Below, in pieces: positions 38,501 to 52,400 of a stretch of 64,000 bases of DNA. Every line of letters begins with the position of its first letter. Within the stretch, counting starts at the first letter, position 1. The notes beneath the pieces are model-generated. The model saw only the letters and a program-made list of their open reading frames with translations, was not told the origin of the DNA and did not search any database. Origin of the DNA: Antedon mediterranea (lineage: Eukaryota > Echinodermata > Crinoidea > Comatulida > Antedonidae); contig NC_092678.1 in assembly GCF_964355755.1 (NCBI RefSeq), forward strand, positions 15,100,922 through 15,164,921, in the 5' to 3' direction. The translations under genes and the position numbers were made by a program.

Positions 38501-41500
38501 ATTATTGAATCACTCAAAAAATATGATTTTATTTCATTCTTGTTAGAACAATGTGTTCTCTCGATTTCGTTTTCTCTTTTTTCTTAACATCATTTTGTTT
38601 CCTAAAATTGTTATTTTCGTGACCTCAACACTATTCTATTTATTAAAAAAATGTAATTCCTCCATCGAAATCATGTCTTTCTTTCTAATTTACATTTGAA
38701 GAAAAAAAAACCATAGGCATACGTAAATACACCGGACAGCAGTTCAAATGATTTTTGTTTATATTGTGTTTTTATTTATGTTATCATGTTATCAAGATTT
38801 TGTAAGAAGTAAAACCAGAAGTGTTGATTCAGAGAGTATTCCAAATGAAATAACTAGCATATGGGACTACGCTGGTCAACTGGACTACTATATAACACAC
38901 AGGGTATGCTAATCAAAATGTTATTTAAAAAATACAATATAAACAATATAATACAGTATATAAACATGATGTACATTCAATTTAAAATTATCCCTAAAAT
39001 GAATAGGTAGGCGTAATTTAGATATTACCCTTACCGTAATTGTATATTACATACCAACCTATTAAATTAAAAATTATATGCGGTGATGGCTATCTATATT
39101 AACATTTTCTGCGATAACGTAATCATCCCCTTACAGTTTCAGTATAAATAATTCTTCATTATTGTATTATAACAATGCTGCTATATACATATTACGTTAC
39201 GTAAATCTTGATGTAGGCCTAAATATTTTTCAAAGCGTAGTTTGCCTTGTTTGAACTGCAATGAAACGATTATAATATGTATCATTTTAACATTAATCAG
39301 TTTACATACTCGTCACAGAATGCAATATTTCCGATAGCATTGCGTCGATATGATATAATGATATTGTCACATATACCTAAATTAAAATATATATAAATTC
39401 AACGCCAAACATATGCGAATGATGTTCAGTAGGAAAATTAAAGAAGAAAATAATGAATAGTCTATTAGATGGCAGATCACCAATCAACCATTCGTGTTCA
39501 TAATTATTACATGTCAGGTATAATTATTCTAATTGTCATTTTGGGGATTGGAGCATTCTCCAATTAAATTTTAATCCTAATCGGTCCCCATAGTTGTCAA
39601 AAATGTCATATACCACAATGCACCTACCATAAACAAGATTTTGTAGTAACAAGGCCATATACATGGCTGCAGTCTCGTGCTCAAGTTAGTGTCTACCGAC
39701 CAACCGTCCGACCGCCCAACCGGCCGACATAGTGAGCTGTAGAGTCGCGTTGCACGATACTAAAAATGTCCAATAAAAAGAGAATTAAAAACAATGTACA
39801 CAACCTACATGTGTATAGTATTAGTAGTATTAACCACAAATTGCGCTCCATGCAAGTTGAGAATGCTCCAACCGGCCAAAATGAGGTTCAACAAATTATT
39901 ATATCCTATACATCAATTATCTGTGTTTTGTTCAGTTTTTCCTCACAAATACAGTATCGTACTGCGTTGCGTTTAGTGCGTTGGATAAATTAGACGAACT
40001 AGCTAAAAGACGAGATCCAGCTTTGGTAAGCTCACCAAGTTATATTATGCTTATTATATTAAAATGTAATATTAATAGTTTAATATAATATACGCTGGCT
40101 ATATATAATAGAGTATATATCATTTAAAAATCTATTTTACATTTCAATTCAGGGTCCGTTAGGAATGACTAATTTAGACATAATTCTGTTCTGGGTAAGG
40201 TCAGTATATGAACATACTGTGGTACAACATGCTTCAGGAAACACCATTTCAATTGATGGCAAAGTGATAAAATCGCCTCCCATCAGTTTGGTTGCTACTC
40301 ATATAGACAAATTGCCAGGAACAAAATCAGAAAAGCTGAAAGAGGTAATAGCCATAATAAAATAATGAAATATACAGATTTATGAATATATATTGATTAT
40401 TTCGGTCTATTAATTTATAGCAGTGTTTACTGAAGTAGCAGTATGTAAAAACATAATTAATATAATATGAAGAGCAATGGTCATAACGTTGAGTATTACA
40501 AGATACACAGATAAGATGTATAATATAATAAATATTACACTATTATCAAAAATAATATTCCTGGGGTTGTTTTTTTCGGGAGAATCACAAATGTTGTATA
40601 CATTTATGAGTTCTTAGAAATCATCAATATATACTGTTATGCGTTTGGGTAACGGTTTCCCAAGAAAATGGAAATAATCAGCACACATCTATCACATCAA
40701 ATAATGATATCAGGAAAAAAAGTGTGTAATTAAGAGACTGATTAGTACCAAGATTAGTGCTTCAACAAACAACAACGTGTATAATGATAACGCTAAGAAA
40801 ATTATAGGTGTTTCAATGAATGTTTTGTGTTGCAAGCTATGCACCAAAATGACACTAAGATACGTCTGAAACAATAATACACATACATCACATATACATT
40901 GAAATCAACATCAAATCCGAGAAAAAATAGCCCTATATAATATAAACTGTGTAAGAGGGTGTAGGCGGGAGGTTAGATTGAATGTCTTACTTACAAAATT
41001 TGGAGGTCTGAACCTCGTTGCGACCAAATTGAAGAGGTTGAAATTAGGCCCTCTCTAGTTTCAAAATAGAATTGTGTTCGACTGACACTATTCATATTTG
41101 TATTTTCCGAATTTGCACTTATGCACTTATCAACATGTTCTTAGACTCATCAACTTTATAACAATTCCAGTTAAGCCAACAATGTTTCCTTATAGCTTGA
41201 ATAGTGTTTGTCCGCAAATATCTCTTTCTCACAAAGTGTTTCAATTCAATCGTAGGCCTAATGAACCAGTGTATGCTTATTTAAAATGAATCACGATACC
41301 ATACTGTATTCGCCCACCACAACCAAACGGTTGCATTAAAGGCCTTGTGCGGGCTAAACATTTATATTGGTCATACATTCCAATAATTATCGATCTATAG
41401 TTTCCCCTATGTTTCATAATTTTTGGGATTTTATTTGTGTTACACAAGCTTGTTAAAAATAAGCACTTTCATATCAGTGGGGGGATAGTTCAAATTTCAC

Positions 41501-43372
41501 AGTAAAATCTCTATTCTTTTGTACACACATTTTGTAAATAGAGAGGCATTTTAAAAAGCTATGAAAAATAAATGGTGTGGTAAAAAATGTTATCAGATGA
41601 CTAAATATTTTTAATTTAACTTGAATATTACATTTCTGATATTTTTATTCAACTTATGATTTTTATTTTCATGCTATAGCAAAAATTATCCACTGTATAT
41701 CCATCATCTTTTTTCGCCGTCTAGGGAGTCACCAGACATGTTATTACATTAGGTTAACTACCTAACTACTGGAAAAAGGTCTTCCTGGTTTGTATGGAAG
41801 AATTTTGCCAAATTTTGTATTTGACCATACTAAGGGAAATTCATGTTTTTTGTCTCGATTTCTGTTACAAATATTTGATTTATGTACAAATAACCAAATA
41901 TTATATTTAAAATTCATGCCTGTACCTGAGCTTTAAGATAAATGTAGAGTTTATTTTAGTATTGACACGACCGTGGTTGTAGGCATAGTATGTATCGACA
42001 TAGGACATCTCACGTAATATCAGTTATCTAGCTTCGTATCATCTGGACCGCTAGGCATATACTGTACATTAAAAATAGTATTCCACTGAAACAACATTAA
42101 ACATTGAATCTTATAAATTTTACAAACTTTAGCAGTAAGCATAGTTGGCAACATTAAACACAAACTGTAATTATATTACAGTTAAAACGTATTAATTATT
42201 TTAGAAACACAGACTGTAGTATTAATGCATGTACTGTTATTATTTGAAGGTTCAAAATATGTATAAGACCATTTTTGCTACAATGGAAAGAATGGAATAT
42301 GCCGAACATGTAGATCGTGAAATGTACATGGTCAACAACACGGTGAAAAAACACGAAGGTATTGAGAAACTTAAGAGAAACGTTGTTAGATACATGGATG
42401 TAATAGGGACGAAGGTCATTCCTCTAAAGTGGCTTGATTTTCAGGACAGATTGCAAGCAATTGGAAAAACAAGACTGTGCATTTCATTTAATGAGGTAAA
42501 CCTTGATTGTGCTTTCATGGTATAATAGCAATATCTATTTCTATGCAATTTCTACGTATGTGTGATAGCATTTATTGTGTGCACAAAATATTTGAGCTTA
42601 GTTAGATGCATCTAACATGAGCTTTACATATAAACAACAATAAAATAAATAACAATATCCAATGAAAAGGATTATAATTGAATGTCGGTTTTCTTTTGAT
42701 CTACCATTTCCCTCTTGGTGAGTTCATTCTTATTGAAATCACGTGTTCGTTCAAGAATAGTCGGACTCGAAGACAACGTCACAATACCAACAGTTTGTTA
42801 GATGATAGTGTATCATTTTGTAACGGCTAACTGAAAACACAAGTATTTGAGAGATTTGCAATTACTCTAAAAGACACTGTAGAAAAAAACAGTGTAGTTT
42901 ATTAGTATGATAGTATAACTATTTTTCTCGGTTCTTATTATTTATTTAAAAACCTAATTTTGAATACGTGATTGTTTACTTATTGTATAGGCTTTGCCAA
43001 ATACACTCCTTAATTGTATCACATTTGAAAGAAAATCTCTACCGCATTAATGATATTGTACCACGTATCAAATTAATAGCTAAATATGTCGATTTTGTAT
43101 GTTTTAATTTTTAATTCGATTGTTTTAAAGGAAATTTAAAGTAATAAATTATAGTTTATACACAGCACAAGTACTTTCTTTTAACTAAGGATGTGGTATA
43201 TAAATGTGGGTAGATTTCAGAGTTATAGAAGTTTTAGGATGAATGGTTTTGTTTTTAAATGGTAATTAAAAAGTGAATGTTATTCAAGGGAGGCACTTTA
43301 TCAAAGTTCCAACCACATTTATTATTGACATTTTATTTCTGTAGACCAACGGGTATATGAATGTATGGAACC

Positions 43373-43417
<45 letters not shown>

Positions 43418-46400
43418 CTGATTGATTGATGATTGATTGATGCATACTAGCACACTTCATTGTTAAATTAGCCGTTCAATAGTTTTACAAACTTTTCAAT
43501 CTACCCACCCAGCCATCCCCCGGCATCATCCAACACCTAACTTCAACACAGGCGCAACTCATATGTTACTCATTTTATTCGCTCATTTGGCTGGTTTAAT
43601 TCTGGTGAATTATTTTGCCCTCAAATTCCACAATTTATCTCACTTACATCTTTACCGATAAATACTGAATAACAACCATTTGATTTACTGGCTCCTGTGA
43701 CCACACACTGGACCTTTAATACAGCGATTTCATATGAGTGGTAGCCCCCAAGAGGCCAAAATGTAGTTTATTATTAAGCTATAGTAGTACTTCGTTAGCC
43801 TCCGAGCTTTAATACACCAGACACTAATTGTATCAAAGTAAAACATTTACGCCATCCTAATAACACAATAAATTATCCATTGTTTTTGCGAACAAAATTA
43901 AAAATATACAAATAATACATCAAAACACAATGCTGTTACCTTAACCAGCTTACACGTGACAACCAAATATCAACGAATCATTATACATTCAAATACAGAA
44001 ATGTATACAATATGAGCCGTATCTAAAACTATAAACTAATTAACTAACTAATGCTTAAATCAATATAATCTAATGATACTGTTAAAATAAGCCTTGTAGG
44101 TTATTATTATTATTATATAATAATATTTTTCCCTTATTTGCATTATAACATTTAATAACATAATATGCATTGTAGTAATTGGAAGTGTAGGCCTAATTAC
44201 ATTATGAATACAATTGTAGTTTGTTATCACAAAGTTTATATTACTCGCTTACATGTTATAGCATGTTGCAAGGATAAGCTACTAACTGCATGAGACCTGT
44301 ATACCTACCTGGATAGTGAACGTATCGGTTGCATTAAATATAGGTACACTTTTGTTATTTATTCTAACTAAACATCTACAATGGCCAACGTTGAAAACAA
44401 AGAGCCAAATATTTCTAATTTTAATATTAGCGCCGCTGAACCGAACACCTGGCTGTCGACTCTCATCAAGTCAATCATGGGCTGCAAAACCATTGCTGAT
44501 ATTAAATCAACATTATGCGACGCAGTCACCAAGATTGTCTCCTTGGAAAAAGGCATTACCATCCTCAATCTTGAAATCACCGGTTTACAAAAAGAACTGA
44601 GGAATTTGCACGCCGATAAGCAGGAAAATTCTGATTTCATGGATGTTAAGCTGAAGGATATTGCCGAGGATACGCAGCAATCCACTACGGAATGCATAGA
44701 AGAGATACGCGACAAAATCGACAACCTAGAAGGACGTCAACGCCGTAACAATCTGAGGTTTACTGGCATACCCGAACAAGCGGAGGATAGCGAAGGTACT
44801 GTTAATTTCCTTTCCTCATTTATTTCCAATACCACCGGCATCTAAATCGCTAATGATGATATACAACGAGCCCATCGAGTTGGACCACGTAATACCACCA
44901 GGAATAAACCGAGACCACTTGTTGCATACTTTCTCAGATATTCCACTAAAGAATGAGTACGCAATGCAGCTCCAAAAGTGAGACCTAAATTTAAAGATAA
45001 TAACATCTACGTAAATGATGATTTTACCAGCAGAGTGATAAGTAGAAGAATGGCATTATACTCATCGATGAAATACCTGCATTCCAACAAAGTAAAGGCC
45101 TGGCTCCACCTTGACAAATTGCGTTACATAGATACAAATGGTTATGTTCGCACATTCATCGACATGGATCATCTTGCCAAATACTACCCGAACCTCAAGG
45201 AAGCACATGAGTACTGAGTAATTCTAGTCGTTGCAATAATTAACTTTACTTTGACTCTACTTACCGTCAACCGAAATATTACCTATAATAAATTTTTATT
45301 TCAAGAATTGTTTATTTTGCTTCTCATTAATTATGTATTAATGTATACAGTCTCATGCATGCTTATTGCTGTATTTCTTTTTTAGATAACGTTATACGCA
45401 GCTATTGTTAATGAATGTTAATTATCTTCACTTACTTCCTTTTTATGACTTTAATGTGAACTCTGAACTTACTAACAACAATGATATTTCTAACATAACC
45501 TTTAATCCAGTTAATTACAATGAAAATGACAAATATGATGAATCTTTTGATCAACTAATTAATAATCTCAATTCACAGTCAGTTACCCTAGATGAATGCA
45601 GCTTTTATGATTATTCACAATTTACTTCTAAGTTTAATACATCCTTTAATACTAAACTATCTCTCCTGCATCTTAATATTAGAAGTATTACGCATACAGT
45701 TAATGATCTCGAATGCCTTTTGAATTCAATTAATAACAAATTTTCCATAATCGGTATCAGTGAAACATGGCTTAATGAAAACTCCCCTATTCCTTTCATT
45801 AATAACTACTCCTTCTTTGCAAGCAATAGAAGCAATAATCAAATTGGCGGAGGAGTTGCATTTTTTATACGTAATGATATTAGCATTACAATTCGAAATG
45901 ACTTAAAATTACCAGACGACCTTTCCGAATCACTTTTTGTTGAGATTGAAAATTCAAAGACAAAAAATGATATTATAGGCATTATTTACAGAGCCCCCTG
46001 TGGAGGGCTAGATTCTTTTACTAAATCCGTCGATAATGTATTAACCCAAATTAACAATGAAAACAAAAATTGTCATCTCATGGGAGACTTCAATATTGAT
46101 TTATTAAAATTCAATAACCATAAATTAACAAACACCTATCTAAATACTTTAATTTCCCATTCTTTTTTTCCAACTATTTCAAAACCAACTAGGATTACCT
46201 CAACTTCGGCCACCTTGATTGATAATTTTTATTCCAAACAATCTAACTATAAAATAGTTGCTGGTGTTTTACTTAATGATATCTCCGACCACCTTCCTAT
46301 ATTTCAGTTCATTGATCAAGAAAATAATGATCAAAACCTTGATGATAATAGCGCCAACTATTCATTTCGTATAAACGACCTAAATGCCTTATCGATTGAT

Positions 46401-49400
46401 TTAGAAGGTGAAGACTGGTCTATGATATTTGATTGTGCCCCAAGATTGAGTTTTGAAAAATTTACAAATATCCACTCCAGACACTTGGTTAAAAGTAGTA
46501 TAAAATCAAATAAAACGTTTAAACAACCATGGATGTCATCTGCTCTCTTAAAATGTAGTTCTCGGAAACATAAACTTTATAAGAAATATATGCACACACG
46601 TAGTAATAATGACAAACTAAACTATACAAAATATAATAATATTTTCACTAATCTTTGTCGCACTGCTAAAAAGAATTATTATACTTCCCAGTTTGATAGA
46701 TATAAAGGTAATCTGAAGAACACATGGCTTGTAATAAATTCTGTTTTAAATAAAGGTAATAATAATAACAAGCACCCGAATCTAATTAAAGACGGTGATA
46801 ATATTTACAAAACTCAAAAAGAGATATGTGAATCGTTTAACAACTATTTTTCTACAATTGGTCCTAATCTTATTAATAGTATGCCAACTAATATAACTGA
46901 TCCATTATCTTATCTTCATTCTGCGTTTGCCAACTCGTTTTATATTAGCCCAGTTTCAATTGATGATGTTAACCTAACTATATACAATCTAGATTCTAAT
47001 AAAGGGTCTGGATCTGACGGTTTTACTGCTCGTGTCTTAAAATCTGTATCTCCCTTAAGCATCCACCAACTTACCCATTGTATAAATTCATCTTTTTTAT
47101 CTGGCACTTTTCCAACACACTTAAAACTAGCTAAAGTTGTGCCCATTTTCAAGAAAGGTGAACGAAGTCAATTATCTAATTACCGGCCAATATCACTACT
47201 TTCAGTGTTTTCCAAAATTATTGAAAAACTCATGTATTCTAAACTTTCTGATTATCTCACAAAATTTGATATACTTAATAAACGCCAATATGGTTTTCGA
47301 AAAAATCACTCTACATCCCATGCCGTTTTAGATCTTATTAATACTATTACAAATTCATTTGAATCAAAAGAAAAATGTATTAAGTTTATTTATTGATCTT
47401 TCAAAGGCCTTCGATGTTATTAATCACGATAATTTAATTAAAAAACTTGAGTGCTATGGAATTAGAGGTATTTCATTGAATTGGTTTAATAGTTATTTGT
47501 AAGATAGAAAACAATATGTTGCATTAGGATCTTGTACATCGTCGACGATGGATATTACTTGCGGAGTGCCACAGGGATCTGTGCTTGGGCCATTGCTCTT
47601 CCTTATTTATGTTAATAATCTGGCTAATGTCAGTAACAAAATGCAAGTAATATCCTTCGCCGACGACACCACCTTATTTTACTCTAATTCCAATATTGAT
47701 TTATTATTTACTACATTCAATGATGAATTAACAAAATTGTGTGACTGGTTTATTTCAAACAAATTAATTATTAATACTCTTAAAACAAATTATTAATTTT
47801 TCACAATTCTCAACGTAAACTAAAAGTTGATGACCTAAATATACTTCTTGACGGAATTCATATTGAACGCAAAACTGCAACACTTTTTTTAGGTGTATAT
47901 ATTCATGAAAACCTCAAATGGAAAAGTCATCAAAATTACGTTTCGAAAAAAATATCAAGATCTATTAGTATTATTAACAGACTTAAGCACTTCTTCCCTC
48001 TAAATATTTTAATTTCTCTTTATAACGCATTTGTACTTGTTTGGGCTGCAGATTACTCTTCTAATATTGCTAGATTAACTAAATTACAAAAACGTGCAGC
48101 TAGAATTATTACTTTTTCACCATATAGAACCTCATCTGAACCCCTTTTTAAACGTCTTGGTATACTAAAATTAACGGATATCCACAATGTTCAAGTTGCC
48201 AGTTTTATGTTTAATTATTTTAAAAACCAACTTCCTATTTCTATGATTGATATGCTCTGTAAACGTATCAAATTTCACAATTACAATTTAAGAACTTCTC
48301 ATTTAAACATTCCTTTTGCTAGACTTACTAAAACTAAATTTTTTATAACTATATCAGGTCCTAATTTGTGGAATCATATCCCACCAAATATCAAAAGGTC
48401 AATATCATTATTTACTTTCCGAAAAAAGTTAAAGAATCATTATATATCTAAATATTATACTGCTTAGTTAATATGCTTATTATCATTATTTATACTCATA
48501 TACTATTTATGTTTACACAAAATATTAGTTGTTGTTTATTATTGCAATCTTTAATCTATACTATATATAATGTATATATAGTATATACTATATATATACT
48601 GGAATTATAATTTATGTATACATATTTTTTTTTTCATTTACCAATATCGGTAGTTATTTCATTTATAATTATCATGAAACTATTGAAATATAATTTAAAT
48701 AATTTTTATAAAGAAGATGTTAGTTACGTTATTATACTGTAATTTTTTATCCTAAATTATATAATTATATATTCTAGGTTATTTTTATTTTTTTAGTAAT
48801 GTGTTTTGTTGTGGGTCCCTACGAGACAAGTTTTTAACTTCTAGAAGGGATCCATGATAATAATGACTACCAATTACTGCTTTATCTATGTTCACTTTAA
48901 TATCTTTTTTCTATTTTGTATATATTCATTCATTATTATCTAAATAAATATTATCTGCAGAAGATTTACTTATTCGTCAATATATTGGTAAAAAAATCGT
49001 TTTACTAAAATGCTCATTTTTTATTAGGCTTCTCGAATTTGCAATGACTGTGGAATTGCCGAAGAAGCGATCATCGTTGCCATAAGGTATATGAATGACA
49101 TTGGAAAGATTATGTATTCCAATAAAGACGAAAAATTAAGGAACACAGTAATAACTAATCTTCACACGATGATACAGATGTTGACAACTGTGATCACAGT
49201 ATTTCCACCACATATTGAAGATGTAAGTAGACAAATCATAATAATTATCATAGTATTAGAATGAGAAAAAAAATAGATAAAATGTAATTTCTATTTTGCT
49301 GACAACTGGAGTCTTCAATTGTGAAGCAATTTGTAGTAATTATTGTGTATACTTACTTCCTTACTTATTTGTAAATAGAAGAAAATGAAGACGCTATGGA

Positions 49401-52400
49401 AAAGACTTGACGAAGAAGGTATTCTTGAGGAAAAGTTACTACGTTATTTGTGGACAACTCAAACCCAAGATCACTTCGAAATATTCATTGAAGTGATGAG
49501 GGTGTTTCGGTTGCTTTATGAGAAGAAGAGTGTAAGTATTATGTGCATCAATTGATAATTATAAGATATTATTCTCTCTCATCAATAGTGTGTAATCACC
49601 AATGTTTATAATAACAGGTACAAGAAGGTAACCGTGAATTCTTGGTTCCATGTCGGATGAAAGTTTATACAAATACTAGTCTAGAAGTGACAAAAGATGA
49701 CATGCAGATGGTATCCATTTACCTGACTCCGACAGACTTTCTTCCTGAGGCTGTGTACCACACTTTAGTTGTTGCATTTCTTGAATTGATGACGGGTACA
49801 GATAGTGATGATTCACAAGTGTTCCGGAATCGTAGTGATTTTGAATTTAAAGATCACAAAGTCAGTTTAGGTGCCGTACAAATTAAGCGTGAAAATGAAA
49901 AACCACACGCAATTAAGGTAGGACAATAATAGTTAAATATCTCACTATTTTTGTAGCATATACATAAATACTAGATCAATAGAATATATGGTCTATTTAT
50001 TACTTAAGGTATCGTATATGATTGCATAACGCATCTTGCACTACGCACCTACCAACTTAACATATCTATTATAGTAATGTTTACAATAACACAAATCAAC
50101 CAACAAAATTATCAAATGATGTTTACACATCTTTAATAAAAAAAAAGAAAGGCTTCATCAATAACCATTTACTTTTCTTTATTACTTAATAGCTTCAAAT
50201 ATATCGTAGGAAAGAACAGAGTTATGACACAGAAGTTGGTGGCGCCAAACCAAAGAAACGAAAACTGCAACCGAGTGTTTGCATGAAGGTAATCATTATT
50301 ATGCATGCTATTAACACTTCCAAACAAAATGTAATGTAAATGTAAATTAAATGTAATATTCTACACCACTTACATGTGTTCAGGTACTAAGTTACTTGAG
50401 GGACCAACTACAAACCGTATGCAACATATACGAAGGTAGTGCTTACAAGCTACGTGTGGTATGCGATGCTTGTAATCCAAAGGAAAATCACTTAGTTGAC
50501 CTTGAAAAGTGTTTGAAAAATGATGCAGTTCCATGTGGAACCGATACGTCTATGAATACAGCTCATATCAAGCGATATTTTTCTACAGGTAAGTTTTTTT
50601 TTCGTTTATGTTCCTTCTTCAATTTTATTAGTTGATCTTAATTAAATCTACATCAACAACACACTACAAAATTAACTTAACTCGTTTGGACCTTAGGAGT
50701 TTAATGACAGGCGCCTAGCAGATGAATTTCAGTCATGCATCACATATCATTGACTTTATCGGTTTACATTTTAATCTTTTAAAGAGCTGCTATATTATTT
50801 CATTGATAGTTTAACAATAATACAGGTATCGTTCCCCTGTATTTCATTTCAAAAACTAAGATGTTTGTTCTTTTAACAAAAGAGTCTATAGCTTTTGCTA
50901 GTGATTATAACTTTGTCACTCAGATATGGTGTCCGTTAGAGCTAATCTGTCACTAAACATTTGTAAGCAGTTAGATAATTGAAGTAATAGTACTATAAAT
51001 ATTCAATTCCAATATACAATACATATATTACAATTAATTACTATACAATAGTTATACACACAGGATAAAATAATATTTGTAAATAGTTTCAGTCATATAA
51101 ACTATACAAAATCTCTGCGATTTCTACAAAACGAATGTTCCGTGGACTGTTGGAAATATGTTGTGAAGGCACATAAAAGCAAATAAAAGACACATTGCAT
51201 CTAATTTGCTTATTTTTGGGTAAAATCAGTGATTAACATAAATCGAGAGAGGAAAAATTCCTTTGCCATCTAATCTGGCTCTTGAAATTAAATATAGTGT
51301 AGCTGCTCCTGTTAAATACTATAACGTCCAGTAGGCCTATATGTCTAGAGACAATAAACATCACCTGCATTTTAATTGTCTGTTACTACATTTCCATTAC
51401 ATAGGTTCCTTATTAAGTATCCTGGGTCGTCGCAAATATAAATCCCTTTCATGTTTCTAAACATGGCATGATAAGGAGAAATACCATTGTACTACAAAAA
51501 TTCATGTTAATTTTATTCCCCGTATTTAATTTCTTGAAACATACAGTAGTTCTTTTTATAATTTTTTGTCGTTCTGTTACAAATAATACTTTACATTTTA
51601 TCTTTGTGGGAACATCTAATATTCTACTTTACCAAAATACTAACATTTCTTTTTTGTCAATAGCAATCTTTTCAACTCAATTATTTTTGCGGCATTTCTT
51701 ATTATTATAACCAACAAAAGTACCAAAGAATGTACACGGTCATCAACCCACTGTCTTCCAAATGCTTTACAAAACTTAATGTTTTGTAGATTCACATTCT
51801 TATGGTTTTCATCTTTGGTTGAAAGTGTATATTTGTGATAACCTGCAAAATTACAAAACAAGTACTTAATTTAAATAAGTTTCATAATTGTTTATCTACA
51901 GCCAAAAGTAGTGTATCGTCAGCTAACTGAGCTATTTTAATATCATGTTGCTTCTTACATTTATAGCCATTTCCTTGCAAAACACCAACAGTCTTCCAAA
52001 ATCCTTTTTATTGATCTATCATTCGTTGTAATCGAGAGTCTCAACCCATTGTATTGGATCCTGACCTAAACCAAATGGCAATTTATTTATTAAAACTATT
52101 TGTGAATTCTAGTACAATTTCAACACGTTTTGTTTTCACCAGTGAAGCTCGTTTTATGAGGCCCTGACATTAGTATTAGTAGTACACCTTTGACACACTT
52201 ATTGTCTGTAATTCAATCTGTTATATTTATTTCAATTTATTACCCGCTTTGGTATGTAACGACCATTTTTTTAATCATGACATTTGCCAAAAAAAAAAAA
52301 CCTTACAATCTAGAAGATGTTTGTAATGATCGTATGTATCATAATATCTAACAGCACATTTATTTTGTAATGGTTATTTTTTTTATTTTTACGTTGGAAT

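Larger units (their letters stand above)
44300..48945 (+). mobile_element. Degenerate non-LTR retrotransposon (CR1/L2/Crack-like)
   Basis: An ORF1 with premature stops, an ORF2 with apurinic endonuclease and reverse transcriptase broken by frameshifts, then a 3' UTR ending near AAATAAATATT. It lies in the COR intron on the same strand as the host gene. Ends are approximate; I see no clear target duplication. Confidence 0.85.

Noticed and set aside
39953-40025. Alternative Roc exon 5 start at the second CAG (39950-39952)
   Set aside because: In the required phase it reads into a stop within 13 codons; the acceptor at 39935 gives an open Roc segment.
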